Assembly (NCBI GenBank): GCA_947463095.1
Contig: CANHRE010000011.1
Coordinates: 1-45,614 of the forward strand
Length of the DNA stretch: 45,614 bases
Direction: 5' to 3'
From: Flavobacteriales bacterium
GTDB taxonomy: Bacteria; Bacteroidota; Bacteroidia; NS11-12g; UBA955
Below the pieces are notes generated by a model. The model was not told where the DNA came from. It made no database searches and worked only from the letters and a program-made list of their open reading frames with translations. Made by a program: the position numbers and the translations under genes. Shown here one piece after another: positions 27,144 through 35,671 of this stretch (within the stretch, counting starts at the first letter, position 1; the number at the start of each line of letters is the position of its first letter).

Positions 27144-28862
27144 TCAGGATATATTCTTTTCACGAAGTACGCTGTTCAGCCAGCGCAGCAGCACAAACAT
27201 GATGGCGGCGGCCACCAGGGCGAGCACACAGTTCATCAGGAAGAAGTTGGATTTATCTTCAAAACCTTCCCACATACCGGACAACATGCCCGAAAGCTTA
27301 TTGCCTACCGAGGTACTCAGGAAGAACCCTCCCATCATCAGGGCGGTAATGCGCGGCGGACTCAGCTTAGAAACCAGCGACAGGCCCATCGGCGAAAGGC
27401 ACAGTTCACCAAGGGTTATCACTGCATACGAGGCAATCAGCCACCAGCTGCTCACTTTGTTGTGTTCGATATCGGTGCTGCGCACTGCTGCCACCATCAC
27501 CAGGGCGCTGAGCGCAGTGATGACCAGCCCCAGCGTAATTTTGGCAGCCGTGCTGGGCTCTCTTTTTCTGCGGCGCAGCAGGCCCCAAAATCCTACCACG
27601 ATTGGGGTGAGCAGCACCACCCAGAAGGGATTAACGCTTTGATATAATTCCGTAGAAATGAGCTTCAGGCTCTGCCCTTCCGCAGGAACCTGATTTGAAG
27701 GCAGATTCTGGAAATAAGCGCGGCTGGCCGTTTGGGCTTTAAATTCGCTGCTCAGCGCAAGGCGCTCATCGGAACGGCCTTGAACACGCAGGGTGGAATC
27801 CTGAATCTTCACCGCCTTTTTGTATTTCTTAAAGGAGGCTGCGTCCAGACGTGCGATTGAATCGTTGCGCACGGTCTGATTCAGCTTCATCACGTCCAGC
27901 GTATTGCCTACCGCAACAGAAGGAACACGGTCGGTATGCTGTTCGGCCCACACAGTCAGGGCGTCGCCATTTTGGTGAAACACCGCCCAGAACACCACCA
28001 GGCAGCCATAAACGGCAAGCAACGCACCGATGGGCCTTTTATCTTCCTGACGGGCCTTTGCATACAGGTAGATGAAGAACGTAACCACCGGGATACAACC
28101 GAAAATGAAGGCGTCATTGCTGTCGGTACCCAGCAGGTTGCCGGGAATCAGGTAGCCCAGAATGCCGAAAGCAAACATGGGTACCAGGGTAAACAGCAAG
28201 ATGCGGGCTGTACTCATGTCGCCCTCTTCCATAGGTTTTATTACATCGGCTTCCCGGATATGCTTCGTGGAGGCGTAAAATACCAGCAGACCCAGCAGCA
28301 TGCCGAAACCTGCCGCGGCAAAAGCCCAACCCCAACCGTAGTTGATGCGGAAATAGGCGGCAATAAAATTACTCACAAAGGCACCAATGTTGATGCCCAT
28401 ATAAAAGATATTGTATCCGCTGTCCTTGTTGGCGCGGTATTCATCCTTGTTGTACAGGTTGCCCAACAGGGTAGAAATATTGGGTTTGAAGAACCCGTTA
28501 CCCAGGATGATCAGCAACAGCGATACATAAAAGGTTGTTTCCCCCTTCATGGAGAGGCCAAAATAGCCGGCAGCCATCAGCAGGCCTCCTATAAAAATGG
28601 AATTGCGGTAGCCCAGCAATCGGTCGGCCAGCAGGCCACCGAGGAAGGGGGTGAGGTAAACCAAGCCCAGATAGGTGCCGTAGATGTCTGATTTTTGTTC
28701 AGGAGAGAAGCCCATTCCCCCGTTTTGCTGGCTATCCAGCATGTACAGGGAAAAAATTCCCAACATGAGGTAATAGCCGAATCGCTCCCACATTTCGGTA
28801 AGGAACAGGTAGGGCAAGGCCTTGGGATGGCCGGAAGAGCCTTTGCTTTGGTGTTGATCCAT
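27144..28862 (-). CDS. POT-family peptide transporter with a large central loop
   Basis: A 572-residue POT transporter, paralogous to its neighbour. TEMWERFGYYLMLG holds the ExxER motif and GNGFFKPNISTLLGNLY the family signature. Between two late helices (about residues 311-404) it carries some 95 polar, charged residues that the neighbour lacks; the flanks YQSVNPFWVVLL and YQSVNP-like SVNPLFIVML align between the two. The loop should face the periplasm or be a cap. It starts 9 bp after the phosphoribosyltransferase gene, so all four genes are probably one operon. Confidence 0.92.
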   Translation of the reverse strand: MDQHQSKGSSGHPKALPYLFLTEMWERFGYYLMLGIFSLYMLDSQQNGGMGFSPEQKSDIYGTYLGLVYLTPFLGGLLADRLLGYRNSIFIGGLLMAAGYFGLSMKGETTFYVSLLLIILGNGFFKPNISTLLGNLYNKDEYRANKDSGYNIFYMGINIGAFVSNFIAAYFRINYGWGWAFAAAGFGMLLGLLVFYASTKHIREADVIKPMEEGDMSTARILLFTLVPMFAFGILGYLIPGNLLGTDSNDAFIFGCIPVVTFFIYLYAKARQEDKRPIGALLAVYGCLVVFWAVFHQNGDALTVWAEQHTDRVPSVAVGNTLDVMKLNQTVRNDSIARLDAASFKKYKKAVKIQDSTLRVQGRSDERLALSSEFKAQTASRAYFQNLPSNQVPAEGQSLKLISTELYQSVNPFWVVLLTPIVVGFWGLLRRRKREPSTAAKITLGLVITALSALVMVAAVRSTDIEHNKVSSWWLIASYAVITLGELCLSPMGLSLVSKLSPPRITALMMGGFFLSTSVGNKLSGMLSGMWEGFEDKSNFFLMNCVLALVAAAIMFVLLRWLNSVLREKNIS

Positions 28863-28871
28863 CGTTCTGAT

Positions 28872-29378
28872 TTATTGAAGATATAGGTTCAGGTGCTCAG
28901 GGTTGGAGGCGTCGAAAAACACATGCTCCTGAAGCGTGGTTGCCAGCGATATACCCACGTAATCGGCGCGCACCGGAAAACTGCGGTAACTGCGTTCGGC
29001 GAGGAACATTGTTTCCAGCGAGGAAGGCGCGGCGCTGATGATGGGCTGCATCACATGAACAAGGGTTTTGCCGGAATTCAGCACATCATCCACCAGCAAC
29101 ACGTTGCGGTCTTTGAAACCGGGCTGAGGTGTATGGCGAATTTGCGAGGCATCAAAGCCGATGCGGTCAAAATCCACGCGGAATAATTCAGGAGCGGTGC
29201 CATGGAACTTTGCAATACGCGAAGACAGCATATCGGCCAGAAAAAAGCCTCTGTCGCCAATACCTCCCAGCAACAAGGTGCCGTGGCTGTGGTGCCTTTC
29301 ACATACTTCCAGCGCAATCCGGTCTAGCGTAATCAGTATCTGCCGGTGCCCCATAATGTCCGTTCGCTGACTGTCCAT
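28872..29378 (-). CDS. PyrR/Hpt-like phosphoribosyltransferase
   Basis: A 168-residue type I phosphoribosyltransferase. The PRPP-binding motif is VLLVDDVLNSGKTL and the substrate hood starts GTLLLGGIGDRGFFLADML. The fold and length are like PyrR or hypoxanthine phosphoribosyltransferase; the base used is unclear. ATG 29378 is chosen because a good promoter (29386-29414) ends 7 bp upstream; ATG 29354 is an alternative. It opens the run that continues with the peptide transporters. Confidence 0.82.
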   Translation of the reverse strand: MDSQRTDIMGHRQILITLDRIALEVCERHHSHGTLLLGGIGDRGFFLADMLSSRIAKFHGTAPELFRVDFDRIGFDASQIRHTPQPGFKDRNVLLVDDVLNSGKTLVHVMQPIISAAPSSLETMFLAERSYRSFPVRADYVGISLATTLQEHVFFDASNPEHLNLYLQ

Positions 29379-29385
29379 TCCCTTG

Positions 29386-29414
29386 CGAACATAAGCAGTT
29401 TCCAATGATTTCAA
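29386..29414 (-). promoter_or_regulatory. Promoter of the phosphoribosyltransferase-transporter run
   Basis: On the minus strand TTG (29412-29414) and TATGTTCG (29386-29393) are 18 bp apart. The box ends 7 bp before ATG 29378, implying a very short leader. Confidence 0.6.
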
Positions 29415-29456
29415 CCCATCACCGCGCTGCTTCTGTGCAGCATTTATTCGCATCCC

Positions 29457-29486
29457 TTGCAAACAGGTTTTGTTTGGCTATATTTG
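29457..29486 (+). promoter_or_regulatory. Promoter of rpmE2
   Basis: TTG (29457-29459) and TATATTTG (29479-29486) are 19 bp apart, an exact match to the Bacteroidota consensus. The L31 ATG is 24 bp downstream. Confidence 0.75.
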
Positions 29487-29510
29487 CACCCCCGAAAACA
29501 GAAAGCTGTC

Positions 29511-29762
29511 ATGAAAAAAGATATCCATCCTTCCTCATACCGTCTGGTAGTTTTTAAGGATATGAGTGCGGACCACGCCTTCATTACCCGTTCTTGCGTG
29601 GACACCAAAGAAACCATCAAGTGGGAAGACGGCAACGAATACCCCTTGTACAAATTGGAAATTTCCAGCAAATCACATCCTTTCTACACTGGCAAGCAAC
29701 AGCTTGTGGATACCGCAGGTCGTATCGACAAGTTCAACAAGCGCTACGGCAAGAAGAGCTAA
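29511..29762 (+). CDS. rpmE2: 50S ribosomal protein L31, type B
   Basis: An 83-residue L31 of the zinc-free type: [17 protein letters not shown], then [13 protein letters not shown], and [20 protein letters not shown] near the end. It has a single Cys and lacks the CxxC pair of type A L31. It is single-gene, with its own promoter and terminator. Confidence 0.97.
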   Translation: MKKDIHPSSYRLVVFKDMSADHAFITRSCVDTKETIKWEDGNEYPLYKLEISSKSHPFYTGKQQLVDTAGRIDKFNKRYGKKS

Positions 29763-29787
29763 TCAGTTCTTTCCAACGAACAATCCC

Positions 29788-29820
29788 AAAACCCTGCCCT
29801 ACGGCGGGGTTTTGTTTTTT
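29788..29820 (+). terminator. Intrinsic terminator after rpmE2
   Basis: AAAACCCTGCC pairs with GGCGGGGTTTT around a short loop (one T-G pair), followed by a T-rich run to 29820. Confidence 0.85.
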
Positions 29821-29873
29821 ATCGGGATATTCCTGAAGCAGAATCGCGGTCTATGCGGTTATTTTGCTGCATC

Positions 29874-31037
29874 ATGTTCGGCATCACTTTTTTTGACGAC
29901 GCGCACCACGGCGACCTGTATCCCCTCACCCTCACCCGCCCGGCCGCCGACTTGCGCACGGGCATCCTGAGCATTGCAGAGAAATGGGCAAGACTACTCG
30001 GAGCGGGTGAAGTTTCCTATCAAACAGTTACACACCTGAGCGCACTGTTCCCTGAGCGCGCGGCCACCACCTGGTTTATCAACGGGCGCCTGCTTCCGGA
30101 TGCAAACCTGCTGAAGGCCATGGAAACCCTGGAACAAGGTGCGGTACTTTGTCTGCCTGACGGCACCGAGCTGCTGCGGAAAGCAGGAAGCACCTCGCAG
30201 GAAAAAACCTACGAACATCCGGTGGTGATGATCCGCCGCCCGCAGGATCTGTTTTTGCATAATGCCGAACAAATTAAAGCAGACTTTGCCTGGATTACGC
30301 GCGACCGTGAAAGTGCCCCACTGGACGCAAGCAATAAGGTGATCGGCGCGCACCCGGTATTTCTGGAACCCGGCGCGAAAGCCAGTTGCAGCATCTTCAA
30401 CACCACCGAGGGCCCTGTATATCTGGATGCCGACTGTGAGGTGATGGAAGGCAGTTTAATTCGCGGACCGTTTAGCCTTGGCGCTCACAGTCAGCTGAAG
30501 ATGGGAACCCGCATATACACCGGTACCAGCATAGGCCCGCATTGCAAGGTGGGCGGAGAAATCAACAACTCCGTGATTCTTGGATACAGCAACAAGGCCC
30601 ACGAAGGTTTTCTGGGAAACAGCGTCATTGGCACCTGGTGCAACCTGGGCGCAGACAGCAACAACAGCAACCTGAAAAACAATTATGACGAAGTGAAGTT
30701 GTGGCATTACGGCACGCAACGCTTCGAGAAGACAGGGCTACAGTTCTGCGGCCTGATTATGGGCGACCACAGCAAGTGTGGCATCAACACCATGTTCAAT
30801 ACCGGCACGGTGGTGGGCGTAGCTTGTAACGTGTTCGGCGCCGGATTTCCCCGAAACTTCATCCCAGACTTCGCTTGGGGTGGGCCGGCCGGTTTTGTGA
30901 CGCATAAACCCGAGCAGGCACTTACCACGGTACGCAGGGTATTTGAGCGACGGAAAAAGCATTTATCAGAAGAAGAAGCGCTTATGTTGCGGAGCGTGTT
31001 TGAAATGACCAAAGCGCTGCGTAACTGGGAAGAGTAA
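29874..31037 (+). CDS. GlmU-related putative sugar nucleotidyltransferase
   Basis: A 387-residue protein with an N-terminal region resembling a nucleotidyltransferase (ITFFDDAHHGDLYPLTLTRP, a start typical of the GlmU-related family) and a C-terminal left-handed beta-helix (from about residue 190; GPFSLGAHSQLKMG, GGEINNSVILGYSNKAHEGF, NSVIGTWCNLGADSNNSNLK). The family is widespread in Bacteroidota and annotated as glucose-1-phosphate thymidylyl- or uridylyltransferase-like, without biochemical proof known to me. The classic GxGxR loop of active nucleotidyltransferases is not seen. ATG 29874 (MFGITFFDD) is preferred to ATG 29853, seven codons upstream. It lies 111 bp after rpmE2. Confidence 0.8.
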   Translation: MFGITFFDDAHHGDLYPLTLTRPAADLRTGILSIAEKWARLLGAGEVSYQTVTHLSALFPERAATTWFINGRLLPDANLLKAMETLEQGAVLCLPDGTELLRKAGSTSQEKTYEHPVVMIRRPQDLFLHNAEQIKADFAWITRDRESAPLDASNKVIGAHPVFLEPGAKASCSIFNTTEGPVYLDADCEVMEGSLIRGPFSLGAHSQLKMGTRIYTGTSIGPHCKVGGEINNSVILGYSNKAHEGFLGNSVIGTWCNLGADSNNSNLKNNYDEVKLWHYGTQRFEKTGLQFCGLIMGDHSKCGINTMFNTGTVVGVACNVFGAGFPRNFIPDFAWGGPAGFVTHKPEQALTTVRRVFERRKKHLSEEEALMLRSVFEMTKALRNWEE

Positions 31038-31103
31038 AAGGTATCAGGGAGTTCCTTACCACTATTCATCTGTCGCACCTACGGAGCTAAGCACTACTAG
31101 CCG

Positions 31104-31135
31104 GCCCCTCGACTCACCCTCTCGTTCGTTTCACT
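31104..31135. repeat. REP-like palindromic element
   Basis: GCCCCTCGAC (31104-31113) is the inverse of the core GTCGAGGGGC found at 1121-1130 and 7887-7896, and it is followed by a CTCGTTCGTTTCACTCAC stretch similar to the arm near 1156. It lies in the 163-bp gap between two convergent genes. Confidence 0.5.
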
Positions 31136-31159
31136 CACTTATGCCCCCCGTAAACGCAG

Positions 31160-31201
31160 CACTTACCACTTATCACTTACCACTTACCACTTACCACTTA
31201 T
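31160..31201 (+). repeat. Heptamer tandem repeat (CACTTAC/T, six copies)
   Basis: Six consecutive 7-mers read CACTTAC, CACTTAT, CACTTAC, CACTTAC, CACTTAC, CACTTAT. The array ends on the last base of the relA/spoT stop codon (31201-31203 on the minus strand). Confidence 0.85.
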
Positions 31202-33441
31202 CACTCCAACTCGATGCGCGTGACCGTCATATGTTTGTTGGTTGATTCCAGCTTGTGGATGAGCTCATTCAGGTGCGTGGTATCGTAGATATACAGGATA
31301 ATCGTACCCTCGAAGGTTCCGGCATGGCTGCCGAAGCTGATGGATTTCATGTTCACCTTCAGTTCTTTGGAAATCATATCGGTAATTCGGCTTACCACAC
31401 CCACATCATCGATACCGGTGATGCGTATACCCGCCTGAAAGGCTTTTTCATAGTTGAACTTAGCCTTCCATTCGGCTTTGATTATGCGGTATCCATAATT
31501 GCTCATCAACGAGATGGCATTGGGACAGTTGATGCGGTGGATTTTCACCCCTTCCCCGATGGTAACAAATCCGAAAATAGGATCTCCCGGGATCGGATTG
31601 CAGCACTTAGCCAGCGTATAATTCAGCTCATGGTCGTCGCCAACGATAATTTCCTCGTTTTTACGAGGCACATAAGGCTTGGTCTTACGCTCTTTTTGAA
31701 CGACCGGTAATTCATCGGCAGATTTTTTTTCTTCCTTGGGTGCCAGGATTTTGGACACTTCCAGGTCGTCTCTGTAGATTTTCCCAATCGCGATATTGTA
31801 GTACAAATCGGTAAGGGAAAGCTGATTGAAGTAGCGCATCACCCGCTGGGCCATCTGCTCATTAAACTGCACCTTGGCATTGCGGAACTTGCGCTGCAGG
31901 AGGTCCATTCCTTCTTCGGCCTTGGTGCGCTTTTCCTCCCTAAGGCTGTTGAGGATTTTGCCCTTTGCCTTACCGGTAACCACAAAGTCGAGCCAGTCTT
32001 CGTGCACCCTTTGCTTTTGAGAGGTGATGATTTCCACCAGGTCGCCGTTTTTAAGCGTATGGCTGATGGGCACCAGTTTGCCGTTCACCTTGGCGCCAAT
32101 GCATTTGGCACCAACGTCGCTATGGATATCAAAGGCGAAGTCGAGTGCCGTGCTCTTGTTGGCCAGGTTGCGGATGTCTCCTTTGGGCGTAAACACATAA
32201 ATTTCCTCGCTGAGCAGGCTGAATTTAAAATCGTCAAGGAATTCAAGGGCGTTAAGTTCCTTATTCTCCACCATGTCCTTCACCCGCGCCAGCCAGTTAT
32301 CGAAGGTGGCATCCTGCGGGGTAGTCTGCGCACTGCTGCTGGCCTTGTACTTCCAGTGTGCAGCAAGTCCGCGCTCGGCGATATCATCCATGCGCTTGCT
32401 GCGTATTTGCACTTCTACCCACTTAGCCTTTGGCCCCAGCACCGTGGTATGCAGCGCCTCATAGCCATTGGCCTTGGGCGTGGTAAGCCAGTCGCGCAGG
32501 CGGTCGGCCTGGGTTTTGTATATATCGGTAATAATGCTAAAAGCCCTCCAGCAGGCTTCTTTTTCGTGCTGGGGATCTGATTGAACAATGATGCGTATGG
32601 CAAACTGATCATACACCTGTTCAAAGGGGATGCCCTGTTTCCGCATTTTTTGCAGGATGCTGTAAATGGATTTAGGCCTTCCCTTGATTTCGAAAATATC
32701 CAGACCTGCCGTTTCCAGCTTCTCGCGCAGCGGCTCTATAAACTCGCGGATATATCGGTTGCGCTGACTTTTGGTGGCGGCCAGCTTGGCGGCAATTTCC
32801 TCATATTTCTCAGACTCGGTATATTTGATGGAAAGGTCTTCCAGCTCCGTTTTTATTGCGTACAGGCCGAGGCGATGGGCTAAGGGGGCATAGAGGAACA
32901 GCGTTTCGGAAGAAATTTTTAATTGGCTGCTGTGCGACATACTGCCCAGGGTGCGCATATTATGCAGCCGATCGCATAATTTCACCAGGATAACCCGAAG
33001 GTCATCGCTGATGGTAAGCAGCATCTTGCGAAAGTTCTCGGCCTGAATGCTCTGACCTGCTTCAAAATGCACCGCCGACATTTTGGTGAGCCCATTGATC
33101 ACACGGGCTATTTTTGGCCCGAAGCGCATTTCAATATCATCCAGGGTTACATCGGAATCTTCAACCACGTCGTGCATCAGGGCACAGACAATAGAATTCG
33201 GCCCCAGGCCCAGCTCCTGAGCGGCAATTTGAGCCACAGCCAGCGGATGAAATATATAGGGCTCGCCACTTTTCCTGTAGGTGCCGCGATGGGCTTCCAG
33301 TGCCACTTCAAAAGCATCGCGGATGAGCTTGCGGCGTTCATTCCCGATACTGCCTGCGGCACGCAGCAGCGCACGATAACGCTTGATGATCTCCTGCTTC
33401 TCTTGTTCGGCTTTTTCCAACTCCGGCGCCAACACGTTCAT
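31201..33441 (-). CDS. Bifunctional (p)ppGpp synthetase/hydrolase
   Basis: A 746-residue Rel/SpoT protein that makes and degrades the stringent-response alarmone. Domains in order: HD hydrolase (HPLAVAQIAAQELG at 65-78, HDVVED at 90-95, CDRLHNMRTL), synthetase (RPKSIYSILQKMRKQG, YDQFAIRIIV and YEALHTTVLG), TGS (IYVFTPKGDIRNLA), a conserved-Cys region (YTLAKCCNPIPGDPI) and a C-terminal ACT domain (ITGIDDVGVVSRITDMIS). The intact HD pair indicates hydrolase as well as synthetase activity. ATG 33441 is chosen; the open frame extends 69 codons further only because it is read antisense through tRNA-Leu. Confidence 0.95.
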   Translation of the reverse strand: MNVLAPELEKAEQEKQEIIKRYRALLRAAGSIGNERRKLIRDAFEVALEAHRGTYRKSGEPYIFHPLAVAQIAAQELGLGPNSIVCALMHDVVEDSDVTLDDIEMRFGPKIARVINGLTKMSAVHFEAGQSIQAENFRKMLLTISDDLRVILVKLCDRLHNMRTLGSMSHSSQLKISSETLFLYAPLAHRLGLYAIKTELEDLSIKYTESEKYEEIAAKLAATKSQRNRYIREFIEPLREKLETAGLDIFEIKGRPKSIYSILQKMRKQGIPFEQVYDQFAIRIIVQSDPQHEKEACWRAFSIITDIYKTQADRLRDWLTTPKANGYEALHTTVLGPKAKWVEVQIRSKRMDDIAERGLAAHWKYKASSSAQTTPQDATFDNWLARVKDMVENKELNALEFLDDFKFSLLSEEIYVFTPKGDIRNLANKSTALDFAFDIHSDVGAKCIGAKVNGKLVPISHTLKNGDLVEIITSQKQRVHEDWLDFVVTGKAKGKILNSLREEKRTKAEEGMDLLQRKFRNAKVQFNEQMAQRVMRYFNQLSLTDLYYNIAIGKIYRDDLEVSKILAPKEEKKSADELPVVQKERKTKPYVPRKNEEIIVGDDHELNYTLAKCCNPIPGDPIFGFVTIGEGVKIHRINCPNAISLMSNYGYRIIKAEWKAKFNYEKAFQAGIRITGIDDVGVVSRITDMISKELKVNMKSISFGSHAGTFEGTIILYIYDTTHLNELIHKLESTNKHMTVTRIELE

Positions 33442-33512
33442 AGATGCACAAATATAATCAGCACCTAAGGCCACTTGTTGAATAGAACATCCACAATAAG
33501 CATCGGGTGTAT

Positions 33513-33520
33513 TACCTTTG
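33513..33520 (+). promoter_or_regulatory. Possible promoter box of tRNA-Leu
   Basis: TACCTTTG fits TAnnTTTG and lies 37 bp before the mature tRNA. No TTG is seen at the expected spacing, so this is tentative. Confidence 0.35.
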
Positions 33521-33557
33521 CCACAGGAAATCAGGAATTCGTTCAGGATGTTCCTAC

Positions 33558-33639
33558 GCGGACGTGTCGTAATTGGTAGCCGAGCCAGACTTAGGATCTG
33601 GTGCCGCAAGGCGTGTGGGTTCGAGTCCCCCCGTCCGCA
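33558..33639 (+). tRNA. tRNA-Leu (anticodon UAG)
   Basis: An 82-nt class II tRNA. The acceptor arms GCGGACG (33558-33564) and CGTCCGC (33632-33638) pair fully, with discriminator A at 33639. The anticodon stem CCAGA/TCTGG encloses the loop CTTAGGA with anticodon TAG at 33592-33594. A long variable arm (TGCCGCAAGGCGTG) and the T arm GGGTTCGAGTCCC follow. CCA is not encoded. Confidence 0.95.
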
Positions 33640-33935
33640 CTTTTTCACCCTCTCTCCTGCCTATTCAGGCCTGGATGGAATGGTGTTCTGAACGGCTTAA
33701 ACAACGCTAAGCGCCCCAAGCCAACCATCATCAGCCGTTTGACCTTTTCGCAGGAACCCAACCAGGTACCATATAAGGATTTGTTCCCTGTCTTGTTTCC
33801 GCACAGAATCTAATGTAACCTCGTTTCCGTTCCCTTCATCTTCTGCCCCCAAAAATCCAAAACTTCCTGCTCCAAAACGCCCACTGCCAAAAAGACATTC
33901 CCTAAATTCGGCACCATTTTTAACCCTCTGAAGAC

Positions 33936-34232
33936 ATGATGTACTACATGGTAGAAATAGCGCTTCCAGAAGCACCTGATGCTCAGTTCTTCCAATTAAT
34001 ACCTGACCAAAAGGCCCATGTGGACCAATTAATGGAAGAGGGAACCATTCGTCAATACGCGCTGAGCCACGACCGCACGAGGTTGTGGGTAGTCACCCTG
34101 GCATCAAACGAACAGGAGGTTTGGGAAATCCTGGCTACCTTCCCGATGATTACATACATGAAGCCCGCACTTACGCCCCTGATGTTCGCCGACTCGGTAG
34201 CGTCCCTGCTGCCTTCATTCTCCCTCAACTGA
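33936..34232 (+). CDS. YCII/muconolactone-isomerase-like small protein
   Basis: A 98-residue protein with the small ferredoxin-like fold of the YCII/muconolactone isomerase family: MVEIALPEAPDAQFFQLIPD, DQLMEEGTIRQYALSHDRTR, VVTLASNEQEVWEILATFPM. The pattern 'strand, helix, G-x-I-x-x-Y, strand, A-S-x-E, helix, F-P' is clear. No substrate can be predicted. ATG 33936 is used; a second ATG follows directly. TAAATTCG at 33903-33910 is a possible promoter box. The 296 bp upstream, after the tRNA, hold no gene. Confidence 0.75.
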   Translation: MMYYMVEIALPEAPDAQFFQLIPDQKAHVDQLMEEGTIRQYALSHDRTRLWVVTLASNEQEVWEILATFPMITYMKPALTPLMFADSVASLLPSFSLN

Positions 34233-34249
34233 TTTAAGGCTTAAACCAG

Positions 34250-34257
34250 TACCTTTG
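34250..34257 (+). promoter_or_regulatory. Promoter box of the tig-clpPX cluster
   Basis: TACCTTTG fits TAnnTTTG and lies 20 bp before the GTG start of tig. No clear TTG lies upstream. Confidence 0.5.
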
Positions 34258-34277
34258 CAGCCAAATTTAAACGCCCT

Positions 34278-35651
34278 GTGAAAGTTAATTACGAAAAGGT
34301 TGACGAACTGAATGCTACCCTGACCATAGAATTGGGTGCAGAGGATTATGCGCCCAAGGTGGAAAAGGAATTGCGCTCTTTACAGAAAACCATTGCCATC
34401 CGCGGCTTCCGTCCCGGCAAAGCGCCCATCGAAATGGTGAAGCGTTTTTATGGCAAAAGCATCCTGGCTGAAGAAGTGCAGCGAATGGCTTCCGACACGC
34501 TCAACCAGTACCTTACCGATAATAATATAGACATCCTCGGCTATCCGCTGAGCAGCGATCGTATACCCACCAAATTCAATCCGGAACAGGATCAGGAGTT
34601 CAGTTTCTCTTTCGACCTTGGACTGGCGCCTGTGTTTGAATTGAACATCGGACAGGCAGATGTAATGGAACATTTCCAGATAGAGGTAGATAATCAGGAA
34701 ATAGACAAAGACATAGACTACATGCGCCGTCGCCTTGGCGCCATGACCGCTGTGGATCATGCTGAAGCCGAAGACATGATTTCTGGCACTCTGAACGAAT
34801 TGAATGAGCAGGGCGAACTTTTGGAGGGCGGAGCCCTCGACAAGCAGGCATCTGTTGTTCCGGGAATGGTGCAAGATGAAACACTGAAAAACCAGCTTCT
34901 TTCGGCCAAAGCCGGCGATGTGCTGAAGGTGAACATCTACCAGTTATTCAACAACAACGACACCGTTATACGCAATACCCTCGGCATCCAGGCAGAAGCC
35001 GTGAAGGACTTGAACATGGAGTTCCAGTTCAGCATCAGCGACATCAAACGCCGCGAGCTGGCAGAATTAAACGAAGCCTATTACCAGGAAATTTATGGCC
35101 CTGAAAACTACCCTGCCAGCGAAGAAGAATACCGTCAGCGGGTAAAACAGAACCTGGAACGCTATTATGCCAACGAGGCTGAATTGTGGCTTGATCATCA
35201 AATCAGCCATCTGCTGTCCGAAAAACACCGCATCAATCTGCCGGAATCCTTCCTGAAACGCTGGCTTACCACCACCAAACAGGAAACCTATAATGCCGAG
35301 AATATTGACGAGCGCTTCGCAGAAGAAGGCGATGTTTTACGCAGGCAACTGGTGATTGAAAAAATTGCCGAAGCCCAGAACATCCAGGTTACCGAAGATG
35401 AATTGCGCGGTGCAGCTTATGAATATGTAGCTGACTTATACCGCCAATATGGACTGATGAATGCCGGCAATCTAATTGTAGATTATGCCGAAAAGCAGCT
35501 GAAGGACGAGGATTTCAAACGCCGTATGGCAGACCGTGTGGTTCAGCGCAAGGCCTTTGAAGCCATACGCGGCATGGTGACACTGAAACCAGTTCCGGTG
35601 AGCGTGGAGCAGTATTTCAGCCACGTAAACGAACACAAACACCATCATTAA
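34278..35651 (+). CDS. tig: Trigger factor
   Basis: A 457-residue ribosome-associated chaperone. The ribosome-docking loop is GFRPGKAP at residues 43-50 in the N-terminal domain; a peptidyl-prolyl-isomerase-like middle and the helical C-terminal domain follow. The start is GTG 34278. The protein ends in a His-rich tail (HVNEHKHHH). clpP follows after 20 bp and clpX after that, the classic tig-clpP-clpX order linking nascent-chain folding with proteolysis. The middle domain is divergent from the E. coli protein. Confidence 0.93.
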   Translation: MKVNYEKVDELNATLTIELGAEDYAPKVEKELRSLQKTIAIRGFRPGKAPIEMVKRFYGKSILAEEVQRMASDTLNQYLTDNNIDILGYPLSSDRIPTKFNPEQDQEFSFSFDLGLAPVFELNIGQADVMEHFQIEVDNQEIDKDIDYMRRRLGAMTAVDHAEAEDMISGTLNELNEQGELLEGGALDKQASVVPGMVQDETLKNQLLSAKAGDVLKVNIYQLFNNNDTVIRNTLGIQAEAVKDLNMEFQFSISDIKRRELAELNEAYYQEIYGPENYPASEEEYRQRVKQNLERYYANEAELWLDHQISHLLSEKHRINLPESFLKRWLTTTKQETYNAENIDERFAEEGDVLRRQLVIEKIAEAQNIQVTEDELRGAAYEYVADLYRQYGLMNAGNLIVDYAEKQLKDEDFKRRMADRVVQRKAFEAIRGMVTLKPVPVSVEQYFSHVNEHKHHH

Positions 35652-35671
35652 TGTTATACTGAGATATCCTT

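Noticed and set aside
31160-31201. CRISPR array
   Set aside because: Units are 7 bp with no spacers; no other regularly spaced repeats or cas genes were seen anywhere in the window.
33442-33648. 69-codon N-terminal extension of the RelA/SpoT frame
   Set aside because: It reads GRGDSNPHALRHQILSLARL, the usual artefact of translating a tRNA gene on its antisense strand; tRNA-Leu lies exactly there.
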